Shown here: positions 1 to 16,028 of the stretch, piece by piece
Numbering within the stretch: the stretch's first letter is position 1
How the letters are laid out: each line of letters begins with the position of its first letter
Source: Guillardia theta CCMP2712
Lineage: Eukaryota > Cryptophyceae > Pyrenomonadales > Geminigeraceae
Reading direction: 5' to 3'
Assembly: GCF_000315625.1 (NCBI RefSeq)
Contig: NW_005434596.1
Span: 107,173 to 171,172, forward strand
DNA: 64,000 nt
The notes under the pieces: generated by a model
The model's database searches: none
What the model saw: only the letters and a program-made list of their open reading frames with translations
What the model was told of the DNA's origin: nothing
Position numbers and translations under genes: made by a program

Positions 1-230
1 AAGAGATCTTGGTAAACCCCTCAGCTTCTTCTACAGCATTGACCATGGCAGGAGATGCCCCAGCCGCTGAGCAACGGGGGGTAAGGAGAAGTGCAATGGC
101 AAGAGGGCAAGTCACCGAGCAAGACGTTAGCGGAGAAGTCCATGGCGACGTAGTTCTGGATGCACATAACGAGGGGGTTTTGCTCCCGTAGGGAATTGAT
201 CAGCTCAGCAGGCTGGTGCAGCAACGGCAT
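1..230 (-). CDS. thiM: Hydroxyethylthiazole kinase (ThiM-like), 5' part, runs off the window
   Basis: Two exons are visible on the minus strand: 230..116 and 66..1, joined by a 49-nt GT-AG intron at 115..67. The spliced protein starts MPLLHQPAELINSLREQNP and continues through NYVAMDFSANVLL, then AAGASPAMVNAVEEAEG after the junction. This is the N-terminal signature of thiazole kinases (LVHCITN-like, then NFTAN-like, then GASPVM-like). The family phosphorylates 4-methyl-5-(2-hydroxyethyl)thiazole for salvage into thiamine. The phase-1 junction restores an Ala codon and the frame exactly. The start at 230 is the first ATG of the open frame; an upstream exon is not excluded. The ATP-binding and catalytic C-terminal half lies outside the window. 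Family assignment is by remembered motifs. Confidence 0.85.
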
Positions 231-418
231 GATGGATTTAGCTGCAAGCCGATTCAGAGGTGGGATGTGACCCGAGGATCTTTAGTCTCCTCCCTCACTG
301 ATACCGAAATGCTGTCTGCTGCCTACCGTCAGTTTGTGCTTCACGCTGCTAGGAAAATTTCTACCACCCTGGACATACACACTGTCCCTGATGCTGTCGT
401 TGCACCCAATATCGCTGT

Positions 419-455
419 TGTTGGTTGTTGTTGTTGTTGTTGCTGCTGCTGCTGC
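419..455. repeat. TTG/CTG trinucleotide microsatellite
   Basis: A run of TTG units passes into CTG units in the spacer upstream of the PDZ gene. I see no gene supported in 231..1284; C-rich stretches after about 540 are simple sequence. Confidence 0.85.
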
Positions 456-1140
456 GTACTACTCATTCGCTCTGCTCTCCTACCTCTCCTCCTCCCGATC
501 TCTCTCAGCTGTGCTCTCCCTCCCGTGCCTCGATCACCATTACAGTCCTCAGTATGCCCTCATCCCTCCCGCCAACCCCACCACAACCCCACCCCACCCC
601 CTCTTCTAAATACACTTCACAGATGACACCCCTGGTTTTCAATCTGCATTGGTGGAGGCTACCCCGTATGGCAGAGATTTTTGGGAGTAATCAATGAGGG
701 TAGGTAGTCTGATGGGGTCCGGTACCCTACCCCCAGACATAATCCGTACCGAGTCATGAAAAACTCCGATGCCATGTTTCCAATATGCGCAATTGAGGGG
801 GTAGTGGTACTTTACGTTTCCTTGGATGGTGGGTACTTAAGTATACAAAGGAGGGGTCCCTCATGAAAGCTACAGGTATTTTCAAAACCTTGGGATTTTG
901 GATCATCATTGAAATAATCCAATGATTTTCGCCTTACCGAAAAAGCTATTTGTTCTTTATCAAAAACCTTCACCCCCCCCCTTTACCGTTCAAAGTACCA
1001 CCAATAGATGTCATTGTTAGGTCATAATTTATTTAATATAATTATCGAAGGGGGTACTAAATTCCCACGCCCTGTGCGCCCGTCCTTCCCACATGTCCCT
1101 GGACCGTACCCACAAGCTCGATACGCATTACCCACCCCTT

Positions 1141-1262
1141 GCTTTCCTGTCCAGAAGGGGTGAGTACCCTACCCTACATTTTAACCCCTGTCAAATGGAA
1201 TTAGAACCCGTTTATTGAGTACCCCTACCATGACTCTATATCAACCCCTACCCCTTCGTCAC
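1141..1262 (+). promoter_or_regulatory. C-rich TACCCC element upstream of the PDZ gene
   Basis: Several copies of TACCCC, ACCCCTACC and GAGTACCC sit in the 140 bp before the ATG at 1285. The same style of sequence lies upstream of ALG7, CCZ1, the 38.8-kb gene, the NmrA genes and (on the minus strand) the cyclase. A promoter role is inference only. Confidence 0.35.
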
Positions 1263-1284
1263 CTGCAAGCATTGCGATCGGGGA

Positions 1285-4200
1285 ATGCCGCTGGTGATGC
1301 GAAAGCCGCGGGGAGGGGCAGGGAGAGAGGAGGAGGACGAGGAGAGCTGGAAGAAGAGGAGAAAGAGCCAGCTCTACATATCTGATGAAATCATGAGGAA
1401 GCACTTCAATGATGTTGGCTCAGAAGACGGGCTGAACACCAGGGAAGTCCTGATGCTTGCGGACAAGCTATGGGCGACTTTCATGTCAGGATATCCTGCG
1501 TTCAGCTACGAGATCAGGAAAGAGATGGTCAAGGAAGTGATCAGCCTCTCCGAGAAGTCAGAGGACAAGCTGATCAGTTATGAGGTGTTCGCCGAGTTCT
1601 TCAGAAATCGCAGGCAAGCCTATCGCGCCTTGCATTTCGATCTTCATCATATCATTACTTGCATGAGTTCCCCTCAATCTCCTGCCATATCTTGCGATGT
1701 ACTGTCCTTCTTGTATCAAATCTCTTCTTCATATGTGGATGCTTGCGGTTTCACCTCCACCTTCCTCCTCCCGTGAGACTGCTCATGTTACGTCCCTTAC
1801 TTCCCTCCCCAGCCGCCAGTACTGGATTGAGTGCAACGAGCGGATCGACCAGGCAAGGCCATCATCGCCCGCAGCCAAGCAGCTCATGATGGGCGCGTCT
1901 CCTGGCCGTGCCCGGGAGTTGACAGGAGGAGTTGGACTGGAACTTGTGCAAGAGGAGTCGACGGGTTACATCCTTATCAACTCAATGTCGCCTTGCGTGC
2001 CGCAGAGCACCAAGGTATCGTTTCCCTGGGTCTTGTTGTGTTTCTTGGCGGTTATACGACATCCTTCATGACTTTTAGTTGTGTTTCGCGTTGTGATGAT
2101 ATGTACTGTAATCTCGTTCACCCTGTTCGTTATTTCTGTACGATTTCATCCCAGTTTTGTCCTCGCCACACCATACTGTCTGCAAACAAGATGTAGGGCT
2201 GAAATAATGTCTTGCAGAATCTAGTGCATCAAGGAGATCGCATCTTGTTCGTGGACGGGGTCGACGTGGCGACTGAATCGCTCTCTCGCATCAAGTCCCG
2301 CTTCCTAGGGGAGGTTGGCACAAAGGTTCGAAGGAATGGCTGAAGGCAACAGCAATCTCGTGACGCGTTCCTGCCGTAGGTTACCCTTATCATCGCCTCG
2401 TCCAAGACCGACAAGCAATCTCGTGAAGTACTGCTGGAGAGAGTCTCGCTCGCGACCCTCTGCAGGCCCGTGGAGTCCCCGGCCGACATGAAGCTCGGTT
2501 ACTCCCCCATTGCACAGTCGAGTGCCAACGGCTACTCGTCGGCTATGTCCTCGAGGAGTGCCGGAGGAGCTGAGAACGGAGAAGTTCGCCAGCAGTTGTT
2601 CCCTGATCTGTTCACAGCGCCAGGAGATTTCTGCACGAAGATCGGAGGGCTTCTTGAATCCTCTCACGCATCCAGCCAGAGGGAACAGGAATCTGCATCC
2701 GTGCCCGGGAAAGTGAGCTCCACAAGTCGGAGAGGTCAGCAACAACTTGCGGCCGAGCAAGGAGCAGGAGAGCAGGCAACTCGTGGGGCAGAAGCTGAAG
2801 ATGTGGGGAGTGCGGAGACGAACCATAGCGACGTGAAGAGCAAGAAGGGAGGCGTCAGGCTTGCTCACAAGACGCCGTTGTTAGAAGCGACATCAGCGAT
2901 CGAGAAGCTGGGCGACATGATCTCCAAGTCGATATCAGAGCAAGACAAGAAGGAGCAGCAGGATGTGCGAGACGCGCAGGCTGCCAACAGCTCGCACGAG
3001 CTTGAGAGGAGGCCGTTGGTGCACGAAATTAGGACGAGCCAGGACGGGCGGCTCCCTGCGCACCTGTACTCGGAGAATCCCAACGCCATCGACCCGGTCA
3101 AGTCTGCCTCAGGAGTTTTCCTCTCTGTTGGCGACTTCCTGATGAAGAAGACCCCAGAGAAGGAGAAACCGGCGAAACCTCTCCAACCCCCTCCATCTCA
3201 GAGAGATGCCGAGACTCCTGAAAAGACCTCCTCTGTGGCGATGGGCAAAGACCTGACCAACACGCTCATGCTCGTCCTGGACCCCTCGCTCCATGCTCGG
3301 TCAAGCCAGGTCCCTTGGCTCCCCGAATGATTCTTCAAGTTGAGTTGTTGCAGAATGTCAAGAAGGACGGGGAGCTGACGCAGAGAGATAGCGTTCCTTC
3401 AGAAGCCGGGGTCAGTGAGGAAGAGGGAGGGAGGGAGTTGGGGAGGGAGGGAGGGAGGGAGGGACAAGATGCTGAAAAGTGGGGCGAGTAAAGGAATCGA
3501 CTAATAGAGGATGACGTTTCTTGTCTTGTGCAGGTTGGGTTGATCCTGAAGAACATGGGGAAGGGATGCGCCGTGCAGCGCCTGCTGAATGGTGGGGCTG
3601 CTGCAAGATCCGGGGATGTGCAGATAGGAGACAGAATGTCGGTGGGAGAGGAAGCGATTACTGGTCCCTTACTTGCTACTTAACAGTGTGGCGGTAGACG
3701 GAGAGAACGTGGAGGATTTGGGGGGGAAAGAAGTCTCGTGGAAGCTGTGGGGGAAGACCGGGACAACGGTGATGGGAGAAGGAAGGGTGAGGGGAGGATG
3801 ACGATGGCGCAGGTCAATGTTTCCATCCAGCGCGACAAGGCATGGTGGAGCGTGATGGTAATTCGATGACATGAGGAGGGAGGGGTGAGGGAAGGAGCAA
3901 GCAGAGATTCTAGTGTGGATGGAAATACGATGACAGCGCAGGGGCAGAAATGACTTTTTATTTTGCAGCCTGTCCGCTTCAATGTTGTCCTCAAGCGATT
4001 GTACCACGAGAACGAAGTCAAACCGTCGGACACAGAGCTGGACGAGGAGGAGGTTGCGGCGATCCGGAGGGAGGCACTCAAGATGGATTCAAGGCTGGTG
4101 GAGGCCACTCCGACCAAGATCGTCAGGAACATGTTCGCGCAAGCAGATCGTGCGCCAGCTGCGCGAAAGGAGGAGGAGATGCGGCAGACTGAGAGCAGAG

Positions 4201-4838
4201 GTTTCTTTCCTCTCCTCCCTTCCGCTGGTGCAAGTTTGAGAGAAGCAGCAGGGAACTCGACGCCCCCCGAGAACGCGCGGGGAAGGCCAGCCAACGTCCC
4301 CACGACGACTCCTCCTGCCTTGTCTTTCAACTCGAGGGAGTCGACTCCGACCAGCGCTCGGTCAGCCTCGTCCTCGTCCTCCCTTCCATTATCCTGCTCC
4401 TTCTCTTGCTCTTGCTCCTCTATTCTCTAGAAGGCCTCGTCGTGCTCGAGCTCGTTCTCATCCTTATCCTCGTCCTCCTCGTCCAATGCTGCGACCTTGC
4501 GAGCCTGACAGGGTTGTAGGAGGGCTGGTGTTGGATTGGCCCTTGGGAATCCTTCGGATGACCCGGACGAGGTTGTCGTGGTCGCGGTAGTCTTCCTCCT
4601 CCTGAGAAAGTCCGACCATAACGAGCTTGCAGATTCATCCTCAGTCACCTGCTGCTGAGTGTGGTTTGATCTCCCCCGGAGACAAGCTGGTAGGAGGAGG
4701 AGGGGGCTCGCGATGATGATGGAGATGACGACGATGATGACGAGGAAGAAATTGATGATGGAGATGATGATGGAGATGATGATGATGGGGATGATGATGA
4801 TGATGATGATGATGACGACGACGACGACGACGACGATA

Positions 4839-4875
<37 letters not shown>

Positions 4876-6671
4876 CGACGACGACGACGATGATGGTGTG
4901 AGCGGAGGATCAATGGAGCTGACACCTCAACGTAGATCGCAGTTGGAGGAACCCAATGCTTGCATTTAGACTTCGACGTGATCGGTATTGACTTTCCTTT
5001 CCTCCTCCTTCACAATCCTCGTACTCTCGGCACCTCTAGCACGGTCTCCTGGCTTTCGCTCTACCACTGCCCGCCTTGTTTCTCCTCCGACCTCTGATCT
5101 GTGAGCAGGGAGTTTAATCAGCGGCGAACCTGAAAGTCTCGTCAGCCTCACTCTATGGTCCTCTTCATATCCTCTCTCCTCCCCATCCCCCTCCTCCTTC
5201 TCCTTCCCCGTCTTGCTCTGCCCTCTCGACTGTTCGTCCCTCCCTCCCTTGCTGGGTTTGCCTCCCCCTGACATTCCGCAAGCAACGACAAGGCTGGATC
5301 GTACTCTGTGAGCTTGAAGCGACGGATCTTGAGGGAGCAAACGTAGGGCATGTAGAGTAGAGAAGAGGAAATGATGGTATTTCAGGCCGAGACTGGAGGC
5401 AGCGGGGAAGATGGGAGGTGTCAAGGAGGCGGAGACGAGCGACAGATCTCTCAATGGGAAGGAGGAGGAGGAAGCAGAAAGAAAAAAGCCTCCCTCGCAG
5501 GTAATTCTCTTGAGAGAGGAGAGAAGAGGAGAGGAGTGTGAAAGGCCATGCAGGGGGGGATCGGGTTAGCGATCGCACTAACCTCCGACAACAAGATCGT
5601 GGTGAGTTTTCCTCTTCGTTCCAACGCTCTCTCCCCTCTCTTCTTTTTTAGTTTCTCCTCCTCTGAGTCTTTTCGCCTACCATCTTCACCTCTTCGTGAC
5701 TTGCCGATTCCTGGCCTGCTATCATTCTCCCGACCCTTCTCCTCCTCCTCCTCCCTCACCTTGTAGTCAGGTTGCAGACGTCAAGCCCGATTCCTCGGCA
5801 GGACGAGCAGACCCGCCGATCAAAGTCGGAGACGAGATCTTGAAGTGAGGGAGCGGAGAGAGGAGGGGAGACGAGGAGGCGAGGAGAGGAAGAGTGGGGG
5901 AGGAGGAGGAGGAGAGGAAAAGGAGGAGGGGGAGGAGTGAGGGGAGGAGGGGATGACAGCAGGGGCATGGAAGGAGCAGGGGAGCTGACGCAGAGTGCAG
6001 GATCGGAGGGGTTGATATTGGGACGTCATTGAGTCTTGTCTACCGACTGATTGCAGGTGAGGAAAGTCAAGGAGAAGTAAGGAGCGAGGGAGCGAGGGAA
6101 AGGAGAGAGGGAGGGAGGGAGAGGGAGAGGGAGAGAGAGAAAGAGGGAGAGGAGGAGGAGTGGGGTGTTGGTCGCTATGAGTTGTTCGAAGTCTGATTCT
6201 TCTGCTTCAGACAAGGAGGACAGCTTCGTGACCTTCAACAACAGGAGAGCTTCCGATGGCTCCTTGTACAAGTATCGCTCCTCCTGCCTCCCCCTTCCCG
6301 GCACTGACGATCATGCAGGGTCAAGGTTTTCTCATGGAAGAGGAAGTGAGTTTTTCCTGCCTGTCTCCTCTGACCGGTAAAACACACCTTCACCAACTTC
6401 TCTGCCTCCTTCGGTGTGAGAGGAGGATGGGAGGAGGGTGGTTGAGCCGCAGCAGAAGGAGCATGAAGTCGGAGGGCAGGAGGGCAGGGGACAGAGTTCA
6501 GCTGGGGGGGGGGGACAAAAAACGAATTCAAAATTTCTTAGATTGACAATATTCAAAGTGTTGGAGGAGAAGGTCAGGAAGGGAGGGGAGGAGGCAGGGA
6601 GCTAGCAGCAGTCACCATGTTCCTTCCCCCCTCACCTCCTCCTCCTTATCTCCGCCAGGAGCGCGAAGTGA
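1285..6671 (+). CDS. Four-PDZ-domain scaffold protein with EF-hand-like N-terminus, 20 exons
   Basis: Phase-consistent exons: 1285..1613 (GC-AG donor) or 1285..1698, 1813 or 1820..2014, 2218..2325, 2380..3309, 3354..3410, 3534..3637, 3687..3768, 3969..4360, 4520..4586, 4633..4689, 4936..4984, 5109..5157, 5283..5342, 5386..5500, 5554..5601, 5771..5844, 6001..6056, 6211..6271, 6319..6345, 6659..6671 (TGA). The protein is about 960 residues. An N-terminal stretch with acidic loops (NDVGSEDGLN; SEKSEDKLISYE) looks like degenerate EF-hands. Four PDZ domains follow, starting GVGLELVQEE, VGLILKNMGKG, AGVGLALGNP and GGIGLAIALT, with GD-I/L-L motifs such as QIGDRIVAVDG, PGDKLIAVGG and GDEILKIGG. Long polar linkers separate PDZ1 from PDZ2 and PDZ2 from PDZ3. 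The first intron boundary and the 3768 donor (alternative 3786) are least certain. Role inferred: protein scaffold. No membrane segment or enzyme domain was seen. Confidence 0.8.
4720..4892. repeat. GAT/GAC trinucleotide microsatellite in a PDZ-gene intron
   Basis: Near-pure (GAT)n with GAC and GAG interruptions fills intron 4690..4935. It is open in frames that would encode poly-Asp, poly-Met or poly-His, but the flanking exons join over it in frame to complete PDZ3. Confidence 0.85.
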
Positions 6672-7913
6672 TCAGACGGGTAAGACCAGCTCGGGAGCCT
6701 CTCGGGCCCCACCTCCCCCTCGTCCGGCAGCTCCAGGACCCGGGTGGCCTCCAGCTCCCCAGTCATGAAGATGTAGTCGATGGTGTGTTTGGCCTCTACC
6801 TCTCCCCGTAGCTTCCACGTCGTGAAGGGGGGCTCCTCCCCCATGACCTCCTCGTACGCGCTGGAGAGTCCCAGAGGATGCTTCCTAGCCGCCTCGTACG
6901 CCAAGGCGGGGTAGCTCGCCAGACCGTTGGACTTGGGGGCCGCGTTCATGTCCATGGCAAGGAGGCAGGGGGAGCGCTTGCTGAGCAGGCGGTCGAGCAG
7001 CTGCTGGATCTGCTGACATCGGACTTTCTCTCCCTCCTCGCTCTTCTTCGCGTGCAGGTGGGTCACGGCGAACCAGAAAGGAGTTACCCCCTCCTGCTCG
7101 AACTCTGCGAGGATCGCGACCTGTCGGACGCGTCATGTGAGCCTTGGATTCCTCCTCTCCCTCCACCCCCGCCCTTCCATCCCCACTCGCTCCTCCTCCT
7201 CCTCCCATCACTTCATCAATTTGTCCTCACTCCCTCAAACGTCTTCTGCCTGCCTTCAGCCCCCTCCTCCCCCTCCTCTCCCCCTCCTCTCCCCCTTCCT
7301 CAACGTGCTCCTGCCTCACCTGGTTGGTTTTCATCGGGTTCTTGTCATGGCCGAGGACCTCGTAGTTGACCATCTCGCTCTCCTTCAACTTCACCGTCTC
7401 TCTCCGCCAGAACAGCGCACAGCCATCCTGCAGGCTCGGGTCCATGCTCCTCCTGCATGGCGAGTCGGGCTTCGGCAAGAAGATCCCGTCATATCCCATC
7501 CTCCCCAGCACGGGTTCGAACCAGTCATGGAAGTGATCCACTTCCTGGAGCGCCACGATATCCGGCTGAACGCCATGCCGCATGATCTCGTCGACAAGCT
7601 TCTGCCGGCGATGCTCCCATGCCAGGCACACCGGCGACGACATGCAGAAGCCGCCCTTGTTGACGTCCATGCCGCTCAAGCCATCCGCCAGCACGTTGAA
7701 CTGAGCCACTACCAAGCTCTTCCCTCCGCTCTCTGTTTCTCTGCTCCTCCACTCCCGCCTGAAGAAACTCGCGCTGCTCTCACCCGACATGTTGCTATGC
7801 AGCATCCTACGTGTCGAGCCGCCTCGGCCAGTCAGACCCCACGACCCTGATAAGATGGACAAGAAAGTGATGCGGAAGCAATGGTGCATTACTTGAATGC
7901 CAACGACATCCAA
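6632..7913 (-). CDS. Nocturnin/CCR4-type endonuclease-exonuclease-phosphatase nuclease
   Basis: Two exons, 7913..7320 and 7120..6632, with a 199-nt phase-0 intron, give about 360 residues. The EEP fold landmarks are present in order: QFNVLADGL, DIVALQEVDHF (the Mg-ligand Glu), the acceptor segment FWFAVTHLHAKKSE, LLAMDMNAAP (catalytic Asp/Asn), HTIDYIFM and a final YPSDHFALLAEI (catalytic Asp-His). This pattern is typical of the CCR4/nocturnin/angel group, which act as poly(A) deadenylases or NADP(H) phosphatases. The 50 residues before QFNVLA are basic and Ser-rich, so a mitochondrial leader is possible; starts at MLHSNMSGE or MSGE are alternatives. The last 40 bp overlap the terminal exon of the convergent PDZ gene. 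The exact substrate cannot be told from sequence. Confidence 0.88.
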
Positions 7914-8826
7914 GCATGCAGCGCAGAAGAGGCGAGACGGCGAATGAAGATCTGACCACCAGGTGCCAGTTAGAGAGAGATACTAGACCTGATATGATCG
8001 ACAACACTCTACAAGTATAAGGACCCTTCCTCTCCCCCCTTCAACCCTCTTCTTCACCCCCTCGAAGTTTCGCACTGAGTGATACCCTGATCACAAATCG
8101 GACAAGAACAATCGTCTCACGTGAAAGATAGTTCCTAACGAAAGTTTTCATCTCAATCCCATCATCGCTTCTGCATTATCTCCCTTATCTTCCTCCCTGG
8201 CTGTTCTCCATCCCTTGCACTTTTCATGCGTTCTCCTAACTCCCCTGCCCGCTCCTCCTCCTCCATTCCCATCAGTCGCATCCTTTGGTTTGATCCGACT
8301 TAACCACCACCCCCTACCCCTGACTTTCGAACCCTACTCCTTATCCTTAACCACCCTACCTACAAGAAATCAACAATTACCGCCTGAAAGTTGGGCAATT
8401 GCACCGGTATATTTAATCACGGGTACTTTCATGACCCCTTGTTAGCCTACCCAACTCACCCCCACCCCCCCCGCTACAGTGCATCATCACCATGGCCGAA
8501 GGGATTTTTAGGAGGATCAGGAGGGGGAGGGGAGAGGGAGGTGGAAGGGGGCATTACGAGGAGTAGGAGTAGTAGTAGTAGTAGGAGGAGGAGGAGAAGG
8601 AGGAGGACCAGCAGTAGGAGACGCAGGATAGGAGAAGGGCAGGGCAGGAAGAAGTTAGACGAACAAGAGGAGAAGGAGGAAGAAGACACATTCCAGGGAG
8701 GGTGCTGGGAACTTGGCCCATGGTCGAGATCAGTGTAAAGGAAAGGGCAGAAGCGTGGCTTGCATTCATTCCTGTACCATCCCCACTGCTCACTCCTACA
8801 GGTTCTCTGCAGACTCTCTCCTTGCC
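7914..8826. other. Divergent intergenic region between the nuclease gene and ALG7
   Basis: No gene is supported. It holds a C-rich stretch at about 8285..8470 (ACCACCCCCTACCCC, repeated ACCCTAC) and a purine-rich microsatellite at about 8555..8610 (AGG/AGT units). It is likely to contain promoters for both flanking genes. Confidence 0.5.
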
Positions 8827-12866
<4,040 letters not shown>

Positions 12867-13204
12867 ACCCCTCCTCCCTCCTCCTTGCCATCCATTCCCC
12901 AGCCCCGCATTCTATCATAAGCCTAACTTCGTCCTTCTCACCTGCTGTATAGTCCCCTTCCTCCTCCTCCTCCTCCTCCTCCCCCTCCTCGTTCTCCTCC
13001 TCGCCCTCCAGCAGCAGCAGCTAGAAAGCTCTAGTTCCATTGTGGAAGTGTCGGAAAGCTCCTTCTCCGCCAGTCGACACGATCTGCTCTGACTCTCTCC
13101 AGCAGCCTGTGCTCCCGCACGAGCTCCTTGCTCGCAGCTGCTCATCACGTCAGAGGAGCACAAGGGGAATGAGATGGATGTCGGGCGGTTGGCGCAAAGA
13201 GGGA

Positions 13205-13355
13205 GAGGGGCAGGAGGAAGAGGAAAAAGCGGAGGAGGAGGAGAAGGAGGAGGAGGAGGAGAAGGAGGAGGAGGAGGAGGAGGAGGAGGAGGAGGAGGAG
13301 GAGGAGGAGGAGGAGGAGGAGGAGGAGGAGGAGGAGGAGGAGGAGGAGAACAAGG
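13205..13355. repeat. (GGA)n microsatellite, 3' flank of ALG7
   Basis: About 45 GGA/GAG units. All three frames are open across it (poly-Glu, poly-Gly, poly-Arg), which reflects repeat composition and not coding. I see no gene in 12867..13600. Confidence 0.85.
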
Positions 13356-13604
13356 AGAGGGAGAGGGACGAGAAAGAGTAAGAGGAGGAAGTATTGGAAA
13401 TTTCGCCCTAATCTCATCACCTCCTTATAGGCTCTTGATTGTTCGGATGGTAATAGACGTACCTGGTTCACCGGTCATGGGGAACGAGGTTGGAGTACGA
13501 AACAACCACAACAAGAACGATCGATACAGCAAAGAACAACTTCGAGACGGGGAAGAACAACTTCGAGACGGGGAAGAATATTCTTAGGAAGCACAAAAAC
13601 TTTC

Positions 13605-15961
13605 TCACAAGTGTCCATCGATCAACTTCGTTTGCAAAGGGAGGTCAGACGCGATCTTGCTGTGGGTCGGGAACAGCGACATCAGCCCTGGCAGCATGTC
13701 AGGACCTGCGACGAGGCGGCAGATGCCAAGCCACTTGGTGCCGTGCCATCGTTCAAGATGTAAGCAAAGAGATCGAACTTTGGTAGTTTGGAGAACAACA
13801 TCTCCTGCAGTCACAGCAAAGGATCACATCTGAGAACCACGAAGCCAGTCATCACCTGAATCAAACTTGCTTCTGATCCTCTCATTGCACCGGAGAGGCA
13901 GACAGCAACTTTCGCATCATCCTCATCCGCTCCCGCTCTCGGCATCTTCTCTCCTCCAGTCTCTCCTCCTTTCTCTCTTCCAGTCTCTCCACTCTCTTCC
14001 CTTCCCTTGGAGTCGCTGACAGACATCTTGGCACCTGCTTGCTTCAACAGCTTTAGGATTTACGTCAGTTCACGAGAGCCATTCTCAGCTCCATCTCCTA
14101 CTCTCGTCCATTCGTCCACGAGCACGTTGGGCTCAGGCGGCAGCATTGCGAGCAGCGAGCGCAGAGACGGAACAGAGTCAAGCTCTTGCTCCTGTACCGA
14201 CCAGCTCACAGACTCCTTACACCTCTTCCTCCCCCTTCCTACCAATCTTCTCTCCGCCGCATGCGCGTCTGCTCCTTCCTCCTACGGTGCCATCAGCTCC
14301 CCAGCCTCCATTCGCCCTTCGCTCCTCCCCTCCCCGACCTTGCGAGCAGCTATGGAGGCGATTCGCTCCTGCAGGCTTGTTCTGGCCATGGAAATCACCC
14401 TGCCGCAAGGCTGAGAAGCGGGGAGGGAGAGAAGCAGCATCCTTCACTTGCGCATGTCCAGGTGTGGGCTCTCTTCCTCTCCCATCACAAACACGTCCAC
14501 GTCCAGGTTCGTGACACCGCTCACCCAGGAGCTCCTCGGGCCTGCCACCCCCTCCGTTCCCCCTCCCTCCCTTACGCTGAAGCGCAGCACCTGAAGTCCA
14601 GACTGGTCTATCGCGATGCCAGCGAACTTGGCCATGTTCCAGGACAACATGCTCTCAGCTGGACCCCCCGGGAGTATGTGAGAGCCGCAAACTGACGAGC
14701 TGAGAAATTTCTCCCTGTCATCCATGAGCAACGCCGCGACGATCTCCACCCCAGTGAAGTTTGGCACGATGACGTCGGCACCTGCAAGTGTATGCTCACA
14801 TTGCAGGACCAGCACCTCCCTCGAACCACCTTGAGGCAGCAGGGGGAACAGGAGGACCCAGGGCTGCTGTAGCATCTCCTTCCCCTTCACCGCTCCCCAT
14901 CTATCAACATCTCAGATTCCGGAAGTCGCCGAGCAGCAGGGGAGCAAGCGCGCTTACGGGCTTCTGACCATCTGCAGACGGACACCAAACATCGTCACAG
15001 ACACCTGGAAGATCTGTGAGCAGGAGGAGGCTGAGGAGGCTGCAGCGGCTCAGACTTGATCGGTCGCACATAGGGATCCGAAGGAGGAAAGCCAGGTTAC
15101 CCTGATGTCTCCTACAAGCATGAAGCTGGTCAGCTCACGCCAGCGTCGACTCACCGGCTACCTTGACCATCAGGAGGGATCATAGAGACTTCGTTCACTC
15201 CTACCTCCACCATCTCCGTCCTCACAACCTCGTCGTTCATACGCACTATCACGTGACCCCACCCGCACTCGGCCTGGTGCATGGGCCCAGTCAGCTTCAG
15301 CACCATCTCCCAACCTCTAGCACCGAGGATTCGAAGTGATCTCCCTCCCTCACTCCAGCCTCATAGGTAACTACGAGGGGCTTCGGCGGCTCAAACTCTC
15401 CCCGCAATAACAAGAACCCATCCGTCGGGCTCGAGATGCGGACAAACTCGGCCCTTCCCCTGTGTTGCTCGGCCTGCCTGCTGAGGTCTGGTTGAGCCAT
15501 GCAGGAGCGCATCATCGCAGTGACGTGAAGAGCAAGCCATAAAGCAGCATCCCTCCTCCTCCTCCTCCTCTCTCTCGTCATCCTCATCCCAAACGTTACC
15601 AGTCTGCTGCCATATCTCCAGCCATATCTCCTCCCCGACAGTGGACCCCTCATCCCCTATCATAACTTTCCGACTCTCAAACCTGTCTCCAACCACTCCG
15701 ACAGACTCTCCGATCCGATCAGCAGACCGTACCGTCTCAGGGCCAGACTCAGGCTCGTCCCTGTCTCGGCACTCACTGCCGCAGTCTTCCCCCCGGCCCC
15801 TCCGAGCCTGAGTAAAAGTGTCCTCGATTCTCCTGATTGTTCTCGTACGTGCGGCAAGCGGCAAAGACCCTTAACTTCGTAATTAGCAAATCTGCATATT
15901 CCAAAGCTGCTCGTGTGTCAAAAGCTCGCCGAACATCACTAGCAATGATTTGCAAGGTCAT
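13605..15961 (-). CDS. Unrecognised multi-exon protein
   Basis: A minus-strand chain of coding-like segments with plausible GT-AG joints. The likely N-terminus is MTLQIIASDVRRAFDTRAAL at 15961. Further segments include FVRISSPTDGFLLLRGEFEP (about 15460..15370), WEMVLKLTGPMHQAECGWGH, GDIRVTWLSSFGSLC, IFQVSVTMFGVRLQMV, a long exon at about 14900..14600 with LAGADVIVPNFTGVEIVAA and KFLSSSVCGSHILPGG, VISMARTSLQERIASIAARK near 14390, and an acidic-polar C-terminal part ending with EMLFSKLPKFDLFAYILNDG near 13790. The alternation of beta-like strands suggests an extracellular or beta-sandwich fold, but I recognise no family. Exon borders are approximate, and the 3' end could be at 13605 or slightly upstream. 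Function unknown. Confidence 0.5.
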
Positions 15962-16028
15962 CTTTTAATCGAGTGCACTATTGAGCCTAAACCACCAAGC
16001 GGTCATCCCTCAGTCTCCTCGCCCCCCT

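Noticed and set aside
4427-4648. Minus-strand frame with an acidic tail in the PDZ gene
   Set aside because: Plus-strand exons 4520..4586 and 4633..4689 complete PDZ3 in frame, so this is an antisense shadow.
6481-6560. Possible extra PDZ-gene exon near 6480
   Set aside because: Not needed: exon 6319..6345 joins 6659..6671 with correct phase and stop.
13145-13587. Poly-Glu/Gly/Leu frames over the (GGA)n tract
   Set aside because: Repeat artefact with no conserved flanking domain.
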